A stretch of DNA of 64,000 nucleotides, taken from NCBI GenBank assembly GCA_019454045.1, contig SKCR01032780.1:109031-173030 (forward strand), in the 5' to 3' direction. The DNA comes from Zanthoxylum bungeanum. Its lineage: Eukaryota; Streptophyta; Magnoliopsida; Sapindales; Rutaceae. Shown here one piece after another: positions 1-12,478 of this stretch; positions within the stretch are counted from its first letter, which is position 1; each line of letters begins with the position of its first letter. Under the pieces are notes generated by a model, which worked only from the letters and a program-made list of their open reading frames with translations, was not told the origin of the DNA and did no database searches. Made by a program: the position numbers and the translations under genes.

Positions 1-358
1 AGGTAAGTGATAAGGACTTAGAATTATTAAAAATTCTTCATGTGAGGTGTGATGAAGAATTTCTTTTTACAAACTTTTGTCGTCCACGTTGAAAAATATC
101 CTAACGTTTTTGATTGAGGAATTTTGACTTCACTTATGTTGAATGATTATTGTGAAATATCTGTTATTCTAACATTTTAGACTTCATAGACGCAATTATC
201 TTAAGCCACAAAGGCATCATTGATGGTAAATGAAGTGTATGTGAAATGAAGGTGACATTGTCTACCTCATACAAACTGGTGGACTGCTTTTAGGATTTAT
301 ATGTGATTGTATGCACCAAATCATAAAAATATAAAATTGCCAGACAGCATGCACTTAC

Positions 359-3268
359 CATGGAAACATTCCCTTGCTTCTCCGGCCATAAGTACAGCAT
401 CACCACTTCGGAGAAACATTGCTATTGGTGGGTCCTCTCTGGACTTACCTCCCAATAGGAAAATGGCTTTGCAACCCAGACTGTACAGAAAATAAAATAT
501 CCAAACAATTTTTAACTTCTCTCTATCTTTCTTCACTTTCTGTGTCAACAAGCAGATACACGTGCAGAAGGGATGGTGGGGGAGTGAGAGAATATAATAC
601 CTCATGCTTACAATAGGTTTGCTCCAATCCGCTTCCATATCATCCAGATGGCCCCCAAGTGTATCACCTGAAAAGAAAGAAGAAGAGCTAAGGACATGGT
701 TGTTCAGAACATAGAGCAGGGAGAGTGGACTCTGCTTTAATAATGCGTGTAAAGTGGTGGAGTTTATCAGCTTGCCCCTTCTTATATCTAAACAAACTAA
801 TACCGAATATGACTGAGTTTTAAACTATATTAGAGTTTAAAACCACCAATAATGTCTATAATATGATTTCATTTTCCTCTTCAATCAATTATCTTTCATC
901 ATGAAATAAAAAATTCATAAAATAGAATCAAAAATGAAAAACCCGTGAAGTGACATTTTCCTTAGTATTTACCCAATCCAAAATAGTTTACTATTGCAGC
1001 CTCAGGCTGAAATTCTTCTCCAATGGGCATTGCAGGTGCAGCTAATCTTTTAGCCAGTTGACAAAGTGCATCAGGAATCTTCTTATGTGGGAGAGACACA
1101 TCATAATTTCGCTACACCATCAACATACATAGCTTTAGAAGATAATTTGAATTTTATAAGCTGCTTACTTTCAGATAGCAATACACACCAGCATCATAAC
1201 CTCAATGCCTAGAAAAGGAACATGCATAAACTTTTGTAGAAGATCCTGGGATAAAATCCTAGGATGAGCATACACTTAAACCTGGTTAGTGTGTGTGGCT
1301 CTAGGAAGATTCTTCACGTAAAGAGAGTCAGTTTATACAATTAGATCATCGAGCAAAGCAAAATTCAATCTAACAAAGATGTGGCATTAGCATACTCATT
1401 AGTAGAAAATTTAAAATATACATCATATACAAGAGAGTGAGTTAATAAAAATGTGAGAATTTGTGAAGAAAATGTGTATTAACATTTGCTTGAGTTTAAA
1501 ACTACAATGAGAAGCCTTTATATAGGCATTATATAACTACCATATTAAATACACAACTACACTATTAAATGTTTGGTTGAATATAATCTAACACAATATT
1601 AAATGCTTGGTTGAATATAATCTAACAATAAATACTAATTAGCTTCCCAACTAATTCCAACATTCCTCCTCAAGCTGGAGTATATATGTTATAATGCACC
1701 AAGCTTGTTAAAGATGAAATCAGCACAAGAACCACAGAGAGACCAGGGTGTTTAAAGCACTGCTGGAGAATGCATAACAGGAACATATATGGTGACTTGG
1801 ATGTTTAACGTCGTTGGAGAACACACAACGAGAACAGATGCAGAGGTTTGGATGGTTTAACATCGCTGGAAAATGCACAGCGAGAAAAGTTTAAACTATT
1901 TCAGAACAGCTCAAAACATCTAAAGAAAACTTGTCAAATCACCCATAACAAAACCGGAAAAAAGATCATATGTGGAACTTGGTGCGAATAAGGGAGAAAT
2001 AACCGATAAGAACTGAGCATTTCGTCGTCATTGGTATTGTCAAGATTGCCGAAGAATATGCGGCGCGTGAGGCTCACGTATATAGCGGCGTGTGTTCCCC
2101 ACGCGCCGGCTTGAACGACGACTCTAAAAGAGAGATACTAGAACCCAGAGAAAGATTGACTCTGATACTATGTGAGAATTTTTGAAGAAAATGTGTATTA
2201 ACATTTGCTTGAGTTTAGAACTACAATGAGAGGCCTTTATATAGGCATTATACAACTACCATATTAAATACACAACTACACTATTAAATGCTTGGTTGAA
2301 TATAATCTAACACGATATTAAATGCTTGGTTGAATATAATCTAACAATAAATACTAATTAGCTTCCCAACTAATTCCAACAAAAAAAAAGGATAATTGAC
2401 AAACAACTAGTTTCTACTTTCTAGTCTATTTACCTTGGACCAGTCAAATTGTAAGCCAAGGGTACTCCACCGCAACTTCCGCAGCAGTACACTAGCTGTA
2501 ACTGACTTGCATGTCTTTCCTCTCAAAGTGGCAATACCTTCCTCATAAAATTTCCACCTATGAGCACCCCCATTACTAACACAAGAATCAGGTCCCAAAT
2601 CCAACCTACCAATTGAGCTCTCATCCTCAACCAATACTTTCTTTTCTTTTACAGCATCGAATAAATCATCAATAGGTCCGTAGAATGCATTGTGATTCGT
2701 TCTGTTAGGAGGCTGTGGGAAGCTTGTTAAACTCTCCCTTATCCATTGGCTTTGTTCCTCTATACTCAACACACCCGGAATGAAATAAAACCCTACATTG
2801 CAAAAACAATATCGATTAAGTCCTATTCACGTATGCGAATTCATGTACACCAAATAAAGTCAAATCCCTATACAATCACAGACTTTTAAATTTATAGAAC
2901 ACGGATATACTGAAATTTGAGATACCTGGACGATTTTCCAAGCGGAAAATTGGACTACTGAAACCACACTGAAGAGCGAAAATTCCAGGAGGAAGTTGAC
3001 CGTTCTGATTGTATGAATCTAGAATGGAATTGAAGTCCAAAACCTGAGACAAATCAACCTGTTTTGGTTGTTTTTTCCTGTAAAGTTGAAACAAAAAACT
3101 CAACCCTGTGTGTTCATATAAAAAAAAAATAGAATTAGAGTCAAAGTTAACAGTGAGATACTTTTTAGAGGATTTTGAAGTGTCGTCATAATATAGCTTG
3201 TATTTTTTCTCTGCTTTCCTGAAAGCTGTTCGCTCTGCATCGTCGGAGACTTTATCGGATCCGTACAT
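359..3268 (-). CDS. ALKBH1: ALKBH1-type alpha-ketoglutarate-dependent dioxygenase (3' end beyond left edge)
   Basis: Six coding exons join in frame: 3268-3162, 3077-2926, 2792-2434, 1111-973, 667-601 and 480-359, all with GT-AG borders, giving 315 codons. The protein begins MYGSDKVSDD. It carries the AlkB-fold signature NYFGLGDTLGGHLD (about residues 248-261) and later RECFHG, so the Fe(II) ligands would be H259, D261 and H315. The 2-oxoglutarate-binding arginines should be in a last exon left of position 1, which is not visible. Family members oxidatively remove methyl groups from nucleic acids (tRNA m1A, and DNA 6mA is debated). The start is the first ATG after a leader with two telo-box motifs. 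The 1.3 kb third intron carries a TRIM retroelement in the sense orientation. Family assignment is firm; substrate is not shown by sequence. Confidence 0.9.
1452..2381 (-). mobile_element. TRIM-type miniature LTR retrotransposon, copy 1
   Basis: Two 211 bp direct repeats (1452-1662 and 2171-2381) start TGTTGGAA and end TTCTCACA on the minus strand. They flank an interior of about 508 bp with no credible protein. The interior begins at 2170 with TAGTATCAGAG, a slightly mutated initiator-tRNA-Met primer binding site, and ends with a purine-rich tract next to the 3' LTR. Five A bases flank both sides (1447-1451 and 2382-2386), consistent with a 5 bp target duplication, although A-runs make this weak alone. 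The element lies in intron 3 of ALKBH1 in the same direction as the gene. It is closely related to the copy at 43836-44761. Confidence 0.88.
1760..1883 (-). other. Three tandem hairpins in TRIM copy 1
   Basis: Three short inverted repeats spaced about 50 bp apart lie inside the TRIM interior. The stems are TCGCTG/CAGCGA (1863-1883), TCGTTG/CAACGA (1811-1831) and a wobble-containing CTGTTA/CAGCAG (1780-1760). Each has a 9-base loop of the form TGCATTCTC or a close variant. The same three occur in the other TRIM copy. A role in RNA packaging or dimerisation is inference. Confidence 0.6.
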
Positions 3269-3334
3269 TTCACTTAATTGGCGAAACCGGCGGTTTAAAT
3301 CGCAATCGCGGGAAGGAAGAGACAGATTTTTCCG

Positions 3335-3355
3335 TTAGGGTTTTGATTAGGGTTT
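3335..3355 (-). promoter_or_regulatory. Two telo-box motifs in the ALKBH1 leader/promoter
   Basis: Read on the minus strand, AAACCCTAA occurs twice (3343-3335 and 3355-3347), 67-87 bases upstream of the ALKBH1 ATG. Telo boxes are known in promoters and leaders of plant translation and cell-proliferation genes. Function here is inferred from motif and position only. Confidence 0.5.
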
Positions 3356-3419
3356 CTTGCGATCAGCGAGCCCCGGCAAAACTGACGGAGTGAATGACCC
3401 AACGATACTTCAACTTCTG

Positions 3420-4470
3420 ACAGTTGAACTCATTTTGATTATCATAAAGACCACTATACCCTTCAATATCATAAAGACGGGGATTGAGAAATCAAAAACC
3501 TAAAATCTAAAAACAAATGGTTCTTTGTTTCACTATAAAATGATTTCTATAAGTAAAATATTATCCATGATAATTATTTATCTGAAAATGATATTATTTT
3601 TCGGTATTTGATTATTATCTAAAAATATTTTCAAATGTTTAGTGTGTTTAATATTAATTTCGAAAAATATTTGATGGTGGTTAGAAATGAATTATTAGAA
3701 CTTTGAAGAAGAGAAAACAAATAATTTTCATAAAATGGTTTACGAATTTAGAGTCCATGAGTAATTTTCCAAAAAAATATTAAAATTTTCCATTGATCGG
3801 AAAACAGTTTACGTTGACTAAGTTTTTTTATAAGTGTCTCAAATATCGTAAAATAAAGAAAATATTTTTCGAAAAAACTTTTACAATGAAACAAACATAC
3901 TCAAAATAAATAATCATTATAATATTTTCAAAAGGTATAAATTTGAGTTATTAAAATTGTAGTATGATGTTAATACGTAGGTTTATATATCTAAATTTTA
4001 TTATAGATATATACCTCTTTATATAAACGTGTGAGTAGATTTTTAAACTATATTTGACATACCTATAAGCTAAACAACAAAGTGTATGTATTTAAATTCT
4101 TGTAGATTTTTTTAAGAGATTGATAAATTTAAATATATTTTAAAATTTTTTATCTCCTCTAAGATTGAAATCCGAATAACAAGTTTTATTACGGTGATTG
4201 AAAAACAACTCGACTACACTGTTAGCTAGTTTTGATGATTCATATTTGGGGATATTTACATAATTTTCAATTTTGGTTTAGGAAAATAAATGAAAATCCA
4301 CTGCAAGAATACAACTGCAGGGTACTAGCGGATTTGAACCGCCAATGTTAAACGGAAAATACCAAAATGGCCTTCTCAAATGCAGCTATGCTTAAGCAGT
4401 GTTAAAAATTAAAACTGTATCCACAGTCGTCTTTTTACCCCATGGCCTTATCATTCTGTGGATAGTAGCA
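3420..4470. other. AT-rich intergenic spacer
   Basis: This spacer separates the divergently transcribed ALKBH1 and DUF493 genes. I see no coding potential or clear mobile element. A tRNA-like T-arm on the minus strand near 4322-4350 has no matching cloverleaf. Confidence 0.6.
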
Positions 4471-4479
4471 ACCAAGGGA

Positions 4480-4487
4480 TATAAATA
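4480..4487 (+). promoter_or_regulatory. TATA box of the DUF493 gene
   Basis: TATAAATA lies 56-63 bases upstream of the chosen ATG at 4543. It would place transcription start near 4510. This supports that ATG over the in-frame ATG at 4399, which would lie upstream of the TATA box. Confidence 0.5.
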
Positions 4488-4542
4488 CTTTGAACACGCA
4501 TTCAAAAATGAAAAAAAAAAACTGATCAATCATCAAACAAAA

Positions 4543-7500
4543 ATGGCTTGCAGGACGGGGCTACGTTACGTGTTCTTAACAGAACCGTACAGACCTTTGC
4601 ATCAGCATAACCGAGCTCTCTTTTTTCTTCCATTTACGACCGTTGGATCTGCTTCATCCGCCGGCTTGATTCGTAGCAATTACGGAACAATTAGGGCTCG
4701 AAACCTCCACTCTGCTAGACGAATTCATCTTAATTGCTCGCATTACGAGAGCCAATCTTCATCTGAGGACGGCGGTGAGCAAGGTCCGCCTCAAGAAGCC
4801 GTCCTTAAAGCCATTTCAGGTTCGTTGCTCGTCATTTCTGTTACTACTTTTTTAATATAATATTTAGATATACGAATTCTTGTACATAGACTTAATTAAT
4901 ATCAATTGTAATTAATGTAATTAAGATGATGAGTGGAAGAAGTTAATTTTGGCAAATGGAACAATTGTAGGTTTATAAACATAATTGTTTAGCGATTGTT
5001 GGTGTGTGCTTTTGATGAATAAAGATGTTTGCTGGATATTGTTTGGTCTGCTAATGGCCCACTCAATCTGAGTGGTTTGTTAATAAGATAATTTTGATTT
5101 GCGTCCTTCATTTCAATGTACTGGCTACACTAGGCTTGTTTTATAGGCTTATTTTATTTTGTTTCTTAAAATAAATTCTCAATTGGTATTTTCTATATAT
5201 TGATTTGGAATTGATATTGGATCTAGAGGTATCAAAGACAGAAGGGAGGGTAGGGCAGACGACGAATGTGGTAATCGGAGGTACAGTAGCAGATGATTCT
5301 ACTAATGAGTGGGTCGCATTGGATAAGAAGGTATAGTAACTTTTTATTTGGAATTGATAAATAAATGAACTGTAGTCTAATATGTGATGTTATGACACCT
5401 GGATTTCAGGATGTTTCATGCGCTTTGATTGCTATGCCAATATTATCCACCATAATTATGATATATTTTTTTTGCAGGTTAACTCGTATCCAACAGTTAG
5501 AGGGTTTACAGCTATTGGAACTGGTGGGGATGACTTTGTGCATGCTATGGTTGTTGCTGTGGAATCTGTCATTCAAAAGCCTATTCCTGAGGTATGTTAG
5601 CAACTAATTAATTTATGTTTTTAGTACACGAAAGATGAACTTTGAGGTGATGATTTAGTGATAGAGCTTTGTAATTGTGTGGTTACTCTGTTTTTATGAT
5701 CTGCTATGCAATTGTTTGATTGTTATTTTTCACTTGCGAACATAATTTTAATAGTTTTTTTTTTCCAAGTGAATGGACGTTGTTATTTTGAAGGTATGAT
5801 TTTGTCCATAATTTGTACATACGTGCAATATGACATGAGTGAAATTATAACAAGAAAGGCAGTGGAGTAGCAATGAGCTAAGCTTTGAGAGTAGAACATT
5901 CTGAGGATGTTAAATTTATGCCTACAGAAAGAAAAATATAGAATCAGACAACTGCTGGTTTGTGCTTTTGACTCTAAAAAAAGGTAGATTATATGGAAAT
6001 TACATTAGATTCTTCTAAAATAAGACGGGATTGTAATGTGTTTCTGAATTATTTTTTATTTCTTGAATTTAGATCTGTAGGTATTTGATGGAACGACAAT
6101 TTCGGTGGTCATTGTGTGGTTGCAACAGCCATAGGTTATGCTAATTGGAGTGTTTTGTGAGACTCTCACAATAACTATGAAACATCTTAAACAGTAAACT
6201 AGTCATGTTCATAGCTGTAAGAAGAACTAAAATGGATTCCCTTCTCTTTATTTTCCTGAAAGAAGGGAAAATTAATATGACAACATTCAACTAAAATTAT
6301 AATAGTGTATCAAGAGTTCTTCAAATTTTGATATTTTGGGTTTTTCGAAGAATGGTTTTTGTTAGGAGATCAGAATTGGTAATGTAAAACAGCTCATGAC
6401 TAAAGAGCTCAACTAGAGCTAGCCTTCTTCCAATGATGCCTAGACCACTGTCTTTTTCTGCTATGGTAAACCCTTAATGACTGCACATCTTGTCACAAGG
6501 AAAGAGAGATTGATGCCCATCTGGAAGCTGTTTTGTATGTTTCTATTGATGGTCCAAGTAAGATAGGGTTAGACATCTGTCTTTGCAGATACTTCCACTC
6601 AAAGAGGACCTATGTCCAGAGTGATGACTGAATTTCAGTAAAAATGGCTAGAGAAAAGCATTTGAAAAATCAAAATTCTATAATCATTTTTTAGGTTGAA
6701 ATTCCATGCCACAAGTTTACCACCTTTTGCAATTATGTCCTATATGTATGCAAAATTGCATTTGTCATTGATCTCGTTGCAAGTTAAAACCTTATTTGGA
6801 GAATATAGGCGTGACTTATGATTGAAAAACACGCTTCTAAAAAATGCTAAGCGCTAGGCGTACGGTAGGGGAGCGCCGTTAGGCGGTTTTATTTTTTATT
6901 CAAAATATTTTGACTAAGGTTTAGAAGTTTGGGTTTAATTAGATTTAGGGTTAACAAATTGAAATCCTTTAGATAACTAGAGAACTTTTTACTTAATTAT
7001 AGCCTACATCAATATGTTAACAATTGAGATCTCCCTAAACAAGGAAACAATATATAATTAATCAATATGCTATCATTCAATTAAAACCCTAAACAAAGAA
7101 ATTATATAAAACCCTTTCCTTAATCATAAATACACTATAAGGAAAGATTATATATACATATCTAGACATATTGACAATGTTAGGATTTGAAGTTTCCAGC
7201 CGCCGTCAATGGCAGCTCCGACGGCGGCGTCGAAAAACACGCCACTCTGCCTTGTTCAGAAACAACCGGCCTTCGCACCCATGGCATCCACGTGCCGATA
7301 TGAGCCTCCTTTTGCCGTAGAACTACGTTTTTTCGAGTGGCTGTCGCCTAGCCCACCGATTTCCGGCAAATTGGAACAGCCAGGCATTGCCTAATGCCTA
7401 GACGGCTTCTAGGCGGCCACCTAGGCCGTTTTTAAGAATATTGTAATGAAAAGGATTTCTGGTGGCTGTGAATTTGCATCTCTTGACCGGGTGAGAATGT

Positions 7501-8091
7501 ATTTACCTCTTATCAGTGAGAGAAATTTACTTGCTTTGCCTAGCATGACGGTCAAGTGTAACTTGCTACCCACTTGGCGAACCTTGAAAGCAACCCTCTG
7601 AGGAAAAACAGGAGTAAGGCTGCATATCATGACCTTCTTCCCCAGAGCATGATTATAGCGGGTTACGACCTTCTGGAGCTACTACATGATGGCATTGCTT
7701 TACCTCTAAAATTTGCAGTCTTTAAAAAATGAAGTTTTTGATTCAGAGTTTGTGTATTAGTTGTTTCACTCTAACCACAACTGGAATGAAAACTACTTTC
7801 TTATTTATTTGTTATTTTTTAATAGGGCCGTGTGAAGCAGAAAGTATCATCACGGGGCAAATATGTATCTGTCAACATTGGGCCTATTCAAGTCAGTTCT
7901 AGTGAGCAGGTCTCTCCTCTTTGTCTCTCCTCTTTTCATCTGACTTTTATTCACATTGTCAATATTTATGATCTGGAATCACATACAACTTTGAGATTTA
8001 GTCGGAGTTGGCTGATGTGTAGATTGTTTTCCAGGTCCAAGCTGTATACAATGCCATGAAGAGAGATGAAAGAATGAAATACTTTTTGTAG
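4543..8091 (+). CDS. DUF493 (YbeD-like) protein, probably plastid-targeted
   Basis: Five exons join in frame: 4543-4819, 5227-5330, 5478-5591, 7826-7909 and 8035-8091, with a stop at 8089-8091. They encode 211 residues. Residues 1 to about 90 are rich in Ser, Arg and Ala and poor in acidic residues, like a transit peptide. Residues 128-211 (VNSYPTVRGFTAIGTGGDDF to RMKYFL) match the compact DUF493 domain, which has an ACT-like fold in bacterial YbeD. Its biochemical role in plants is unknown; bacterial YbeD has been linked to lipoate metabolism only by gene neighbourhood. Intron 3 (2.2 kb) contains a repeat of the CTAGGCG type. All borders are GT-AG and phases agree. Confidence 0.9.
6834..7437. 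mobile_element. Non-autonomous DNA element (CTAGGCG-rich ends) in DUF493 intron 3
   Basis: The two ends are imperfect inverted repeats of about 30 bp: TTCTAAAAAATGCTAAGCGC at the left, and the complement of a CTAGGCGGCC...GTTTTTAAGAA end at the right. The GC-rich ends contrast with an AT-rich middle. No convincing target duplication was found, so the superfamily is undetermined and the borders are approximate. Confidence 0.5.
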
Positions 8092-9843
8092 TGTGATTTT
8101 CATTCTTGTTTGTACAGTATCAGTATGGTGATTATCTAAGTGTGCGGTCTCGCCCAGGTTGTCTGTTTTATGTTCTTTGATTAACCCACGATCCGGGGCT
8201 TTAGTAGTGTTAACATATATAATCAAATATTCATTTGCCTTCGCCTTCTCCTTCGCGAGGCCGGTATCAGGTTACTATGTTTTGATAGGTACTCACCAAC
8301 AACACCGAGGGTCCGTATCTGTATTAGTATTCTTTTAGTCAATGATATTATATTTATGCAGTTTGAAATTAAATATTGTGTGTGGATGCTGATGGGATGA
8401 ATGGTAGTGGTTGAAGTTTTTTTGTTGAGATACCTTGTAAACAAAATTCCAAATACAAAATTATGTACAGACACCGTTGTCGTTGTCGTCACAAGGAACC
8501 CAATCTAATATTACTGGCCATCTGGTGATATGGAGCAGTTATGTTTCAGCTTGACATTTGCACTTCAACTCTTGTTTTGACTATGCAACTGCTGTTTGTT
8601 TATCAATACACTTAATTTCAAATTATGAATTCACTTTGGACATGCATGATGATAAGGGTGTACAAATCTTGACCATACTCGACCGACCATGTAGGATGAG
8701 AAAATCTACAATACAATGAAGGTATCACGTCATTCGTGTAATAATCCAATAATTTATTACCACGCGTGTTAAAATATTAAAAAATAATTAAAAATATGGA
8801 TATTAAATCATATATCATTTATTAATTTGTTGGTGATATCACGTCATTCATGTCTCAATTGCACCAAATAATTACTCCTGTAGGATAGGTTGGATTATGT
8901 TGCTTGATTTTAAATCAGATATCCTTTTATAATTTTTAACACCTGGATAAATACTTCTAATATTTATTATTTTTATTTTTCTTCTAAATGTTTAATTTGT
9001 ATTAAATAGGTCTATGTTTTCGACCCATGATAAATATTCCTCCTCATTTTCGAATTACGGGATTGCCTTTTCCTTAATCCGACCTGTGCGGATCGGAAAA
9101 AAAATGACCCGTCCTTACCCATGAACAGGGGATTGATGATGACTGCATACGCCAAAGAATTTGACTTTCTTTTTCACACTTTTTCTACTAGGCATATTCA
9201 TTCGTATGAATTATGAAATGCTTCATCGCAACGACCGATCATTCTCGAACCTAAAAGGATTAGCAATTTATAAACCAAAATTGCATGTAAAATGAATGCA
9301 ATGTACGTCCTCAAATGCTCGGCCAGTCACTATCTCTCCTTAAATTTAAAACCAGTTGTTGACTTGGTACAGAGCATCTTCTATCAAATCTAATTTGTGA
9401 ATTATTGACATTTTCTAGTTTTATATCTCTCTTAACACGAATCTATAAAAGTATTTCTTCAGCACAAATAATTTATTAACTGCGATTCAGTGAAAATGGG
9501 TTTCTACAAGATCACTAGAACCATTTTGAGGAAGTTAGCTCTTGTATTTTACAGCTAAATGAAGTACTTTCTGTTCATAGTTCATGTAGCAGGACAATGG
9601 TGTCGTCACTTTTGGGCATCTCTCTCTTTGTCACGGCTCTTTTCATGATTAGTTTAATATCTTTTAATTTGGGTCCAATTCAACAGCAGCTACATGACAT
9701 AAGCTGGTCTTCATATCAACATCTGTAGCTCTGTTTATTTTCTTCAACCTACTTGCTTGGCCTTCACTCTTCTTCTTTCCTCACTTGGTGGTTTTAAAAG
9801 TAAGAGATTGGACTTCAAGTTTCTTTATTCATTCAAGTACATC
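8092..9843. other. Intergenic region between DUF493 and MOCOS-like genes
   Basis: This region holds the DUF493 3' flank and AT-rich sequence. A degraded hAT-like remnant may lie at about 8656-9120, where GGGTGTACAAATC near the left and repeated GATCGG/GACCCG words near the right recall the other hAT-like elements here. No gene was recognised. Confidence 0.4.
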
Positions 9844-11195
9844 ATGTTGGGAAGGATGGAGGGAAATATTACTCTTCATGCAGAACCTAAGGTAACCTTT
9901 TTGCCTCTTTCTTTTCTTGTATAACAAGTTTTCTTTCTATTGACATTGATTTAGTATCACTTCAAATATAGGATCTGCTTGAAAGTGAACTCAAAGAATC
10001 GTCTTTATCTTCAATACCCAGATCACCAATTAATCAAAATAGCAGACCAAGTAGCATGATCATTAAGGTTAGTTCAAATTATTGCTTTTAACTTTTATGA
10101 AGGTCGTGCCTAACGCGATAGTCAAATGTTAACTTATTATCCGTTTGGTTATGAGTAAGGATTTTCCCAATACCATGCTTGTAACGAGAGCCTTGTGTAC
10201 TGGGTACGACATTTTCTTTGATGTGTTTCCGTTTTAAGATGAATAATTTGACTTTAACTTACAAACAGAAAGCGCATAGAGTGATTCCAGCTGACATAGT
10301 AGCTGAAGCAATATCAACACTTCGTGGCCTTGACTTGAGATGGTCAGGCCCCATAACTCCAACAGAAATGGAGTATGTAGAGAAATATGTTTTTGCAAAA
10401 TATCCACAATATTACAACGGTGTTGTTGAACAAGGCAACAATCATGATCCTGAAAATCTCTCTATCAATGAAGAATCATCATCAGAAATTGTTCCTGATG
10501 AGAAACGCAAGTCACCTAAAAGTTCATCTCCTTCATTCAACTTCAATGATCTTGATAAGTGTCAACTCGAGCCATCAAGATTGTTAGATATCCTCTCCAA
10601 GAAAACTTCATTCCAGGGGAATTTCATTTCAATCCCAGAAATTCAAGCTCGAAACCGGGCATTAAGGCACTGTGGATTGAGTGAAGAAGAGTACTTAGTC
10701 CTTTTCATGCCTAATCACAAAGAAGCTATGATGATGATAGGAGAAAGCTACCCTTTCTTTAAAGGTAACTACTATTTGACAATCATTACTGAGGAATCTG
10801 ATTTCATCAAAGGATTTGCAACTCAGAAAGAATCAAAGGTTATTGCAGCACCAGAAACATGGCTTGATTTGAGGATCAAAGGGTCACAACTTAGTCAAAA
10901 TTTCAGAAGGAAGTGCAAGTACATACCCAAGGGACTATTCTCATACCCTGTGATTGTGAATGGCACTAGATATTCTATGCATTGGATTTCTGAAGCACAT
11001 AGGAATTCATGGCATGTTCTTCTTGATGCTACTGATTTGGTTTCCGGTGAAGATCGGTTGGCTCTCGCACTTCACCGGCCGGATTTTGTGTTGTGTAAAC
11101 TTGATAATACTCATGCTGCTCAGCCATTAAAGATTACTTGCCTCCTTGTTAGGAGAAAATCTTTTGGTACTATATCATCAACATCATCATCATAG
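9844..11195 (+). CDS. Molybdenum cofactor sulfurase-like protein, short and probably lacking the PLP lysine
   Basis: Exons 9844-9891, 9972-10067 and 10269-11195 join in frame to give 356 residues. The core (SIPEIQARNRALRHCGLSEE, YLVLFMPNHKEAMMMIGESY, YSMHWISEAHRNSWHVLLDA, then RPDFVLCKLDN and CLLVRRKSF) resembles plant proteins related to MOCOS/NifS class V aminotransferases. In true sulfurases the segment after RPDF holds an SFYK-type lysine for pyridoxal phosphate. Here it reads CKLDNTHAAQ, so catalysis by the usual mechanism is doubtful. The C-terminal half of the fold is also missing, and the ORF closes with SSTSSS. The start in exon 1 is a best guess; an ATG at 10218 or 10239 in the third reading block is possible if exons 1-2 are not used. 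The role is unknown. Confidence 0.75.
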
Positions 11196-11227
11196 CTAAT
11201 TAATTTTATTATGTTTTGTGATGCATC

Positions 11228-11409
11228 GTCTCGAAAGAGCGTGGCTTGATAGTGTAGGGTTCGGATCTCACTTTGAGGTCCTGGGTTCGAAGTCAGGGAG
11301 TGTATTTCTTGTAAGAGCCTGTGACAGTCAGAGGTTTTATTTACTCCGCTTAAGTCCGGAAGGGGTGGTTTTGCGGAGGGGTTTCCAACGATTCCAAAAA
11401 AAAAATTTA
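11228..11409 (+). mobile_element. tRNA-derived SINE, copy 1
   Basis: The head carries a box A-like GTGGCTTGATAGTG and a box B-like GGTTCGAAGTC. The body has the shared words TTGTAAGAGCCTG and TTTCCAACGATT and ends in an A tail. A perfect 14 bp duplication TTTTGTGATGCATC flanks it (11214-11227 and 11410-11423), showing insertion by target-primed reverse transcription. It lies about 30 bp past the MOCOS-like stop codon, so it may be in that gene's 3' UTR. Confidence 0.88.
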
Positions 11410-12311
11410 TTTTGTGATGCATCCTTGTGTATTTGCTCTTGTATTAAGATTGGCGTAATTTCCTCTTTTTTAAATAAAAATAATAATAATAATTTCTTTT
11501 CTCTCTTTATTATAATATGCTTCTATGCTCAGGTTCGGATAAAACACAATAATATCAACAAATTCATATAATTAGTCATGGGAAAAGGCTTTTGTTTAAT
11601 TTGTCGGGTTATTATAATTTTGCTGGATAGTGTATGGCCTGCCTGCAGAAAGGGTGACTTGAATCAATGTCACCTTAAACTTGGTCCAAAACTATATGTT
11701 AATTTTAAAACATAAACTAAAATCAATATAATCCAACCTTGATAAGCTTGTAAATTTTTTTATTTGTTGATATTAGACTACTTTTGAATGAGATCATATC
11801 TAATCTAACTTTGATTAGCTTGTAAAATTTCTAATTTGATTTTAGGGAAAAATAGTAAAATCTACTTAATGTTTGGTGAAATTAAATGATTTTTTTTAAT
11901 GTTTTAAAACTAAACGAGACCATACATGAGTTTTTGTTATAAATATTTTGATTCTTTATTACTGTAAAACATGAGATAAAGTTAACAATCAGAACGTCTT
12001 GTCTCGTCTCATTCCAATTGTGATTCGAGACGAAAAATCATCTTAAATCTCGAACCAAATATTTTGAATTTGAATTTCGATCAGGATTCATGATTTTTTA
12101 GATTAAAATTCGAAATTTTAAATATGAAAAAAATTTCATTTAATTATAAAATATGATTGATATTTCGCTAAGTTTCACCAATCATTAAGAAATTTCGCAC
12201 GTTTTTCCTTTGATTTTATGCCCAATGAGAAACCTTACTTTTTTTCTTTTGATTGCTTTATCTATTTGTTTTGTGTTCTAACACCTCCCTTTATCAAATA
12301 TGATTAATGTT

Positions 12312-12478
12312 GCCCCCAAGGGGTGTGGCTTGGTGGTGAAGGGTCCAGAATCTCACCTTGAGGTTCTGGGTTCGAATCCAGGGGGTGCAACTTCTTGTAA
12401 GAGCCTGGGGCAGCCGGGAGTTTTACCTGCGCCGCGGCCCAGAATGGGTGGTTTGGTGGCGGGGTTTCCAACGATTTC

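Noticed and set aside
4322..4350. tRNA-like T-arm on the minus strand (GCGGTTCAAATCCGC)
   Set aside because: No D-arm, anticodon arm or matching acceptor stem could be paired nearby; at most a tRNA fragment.
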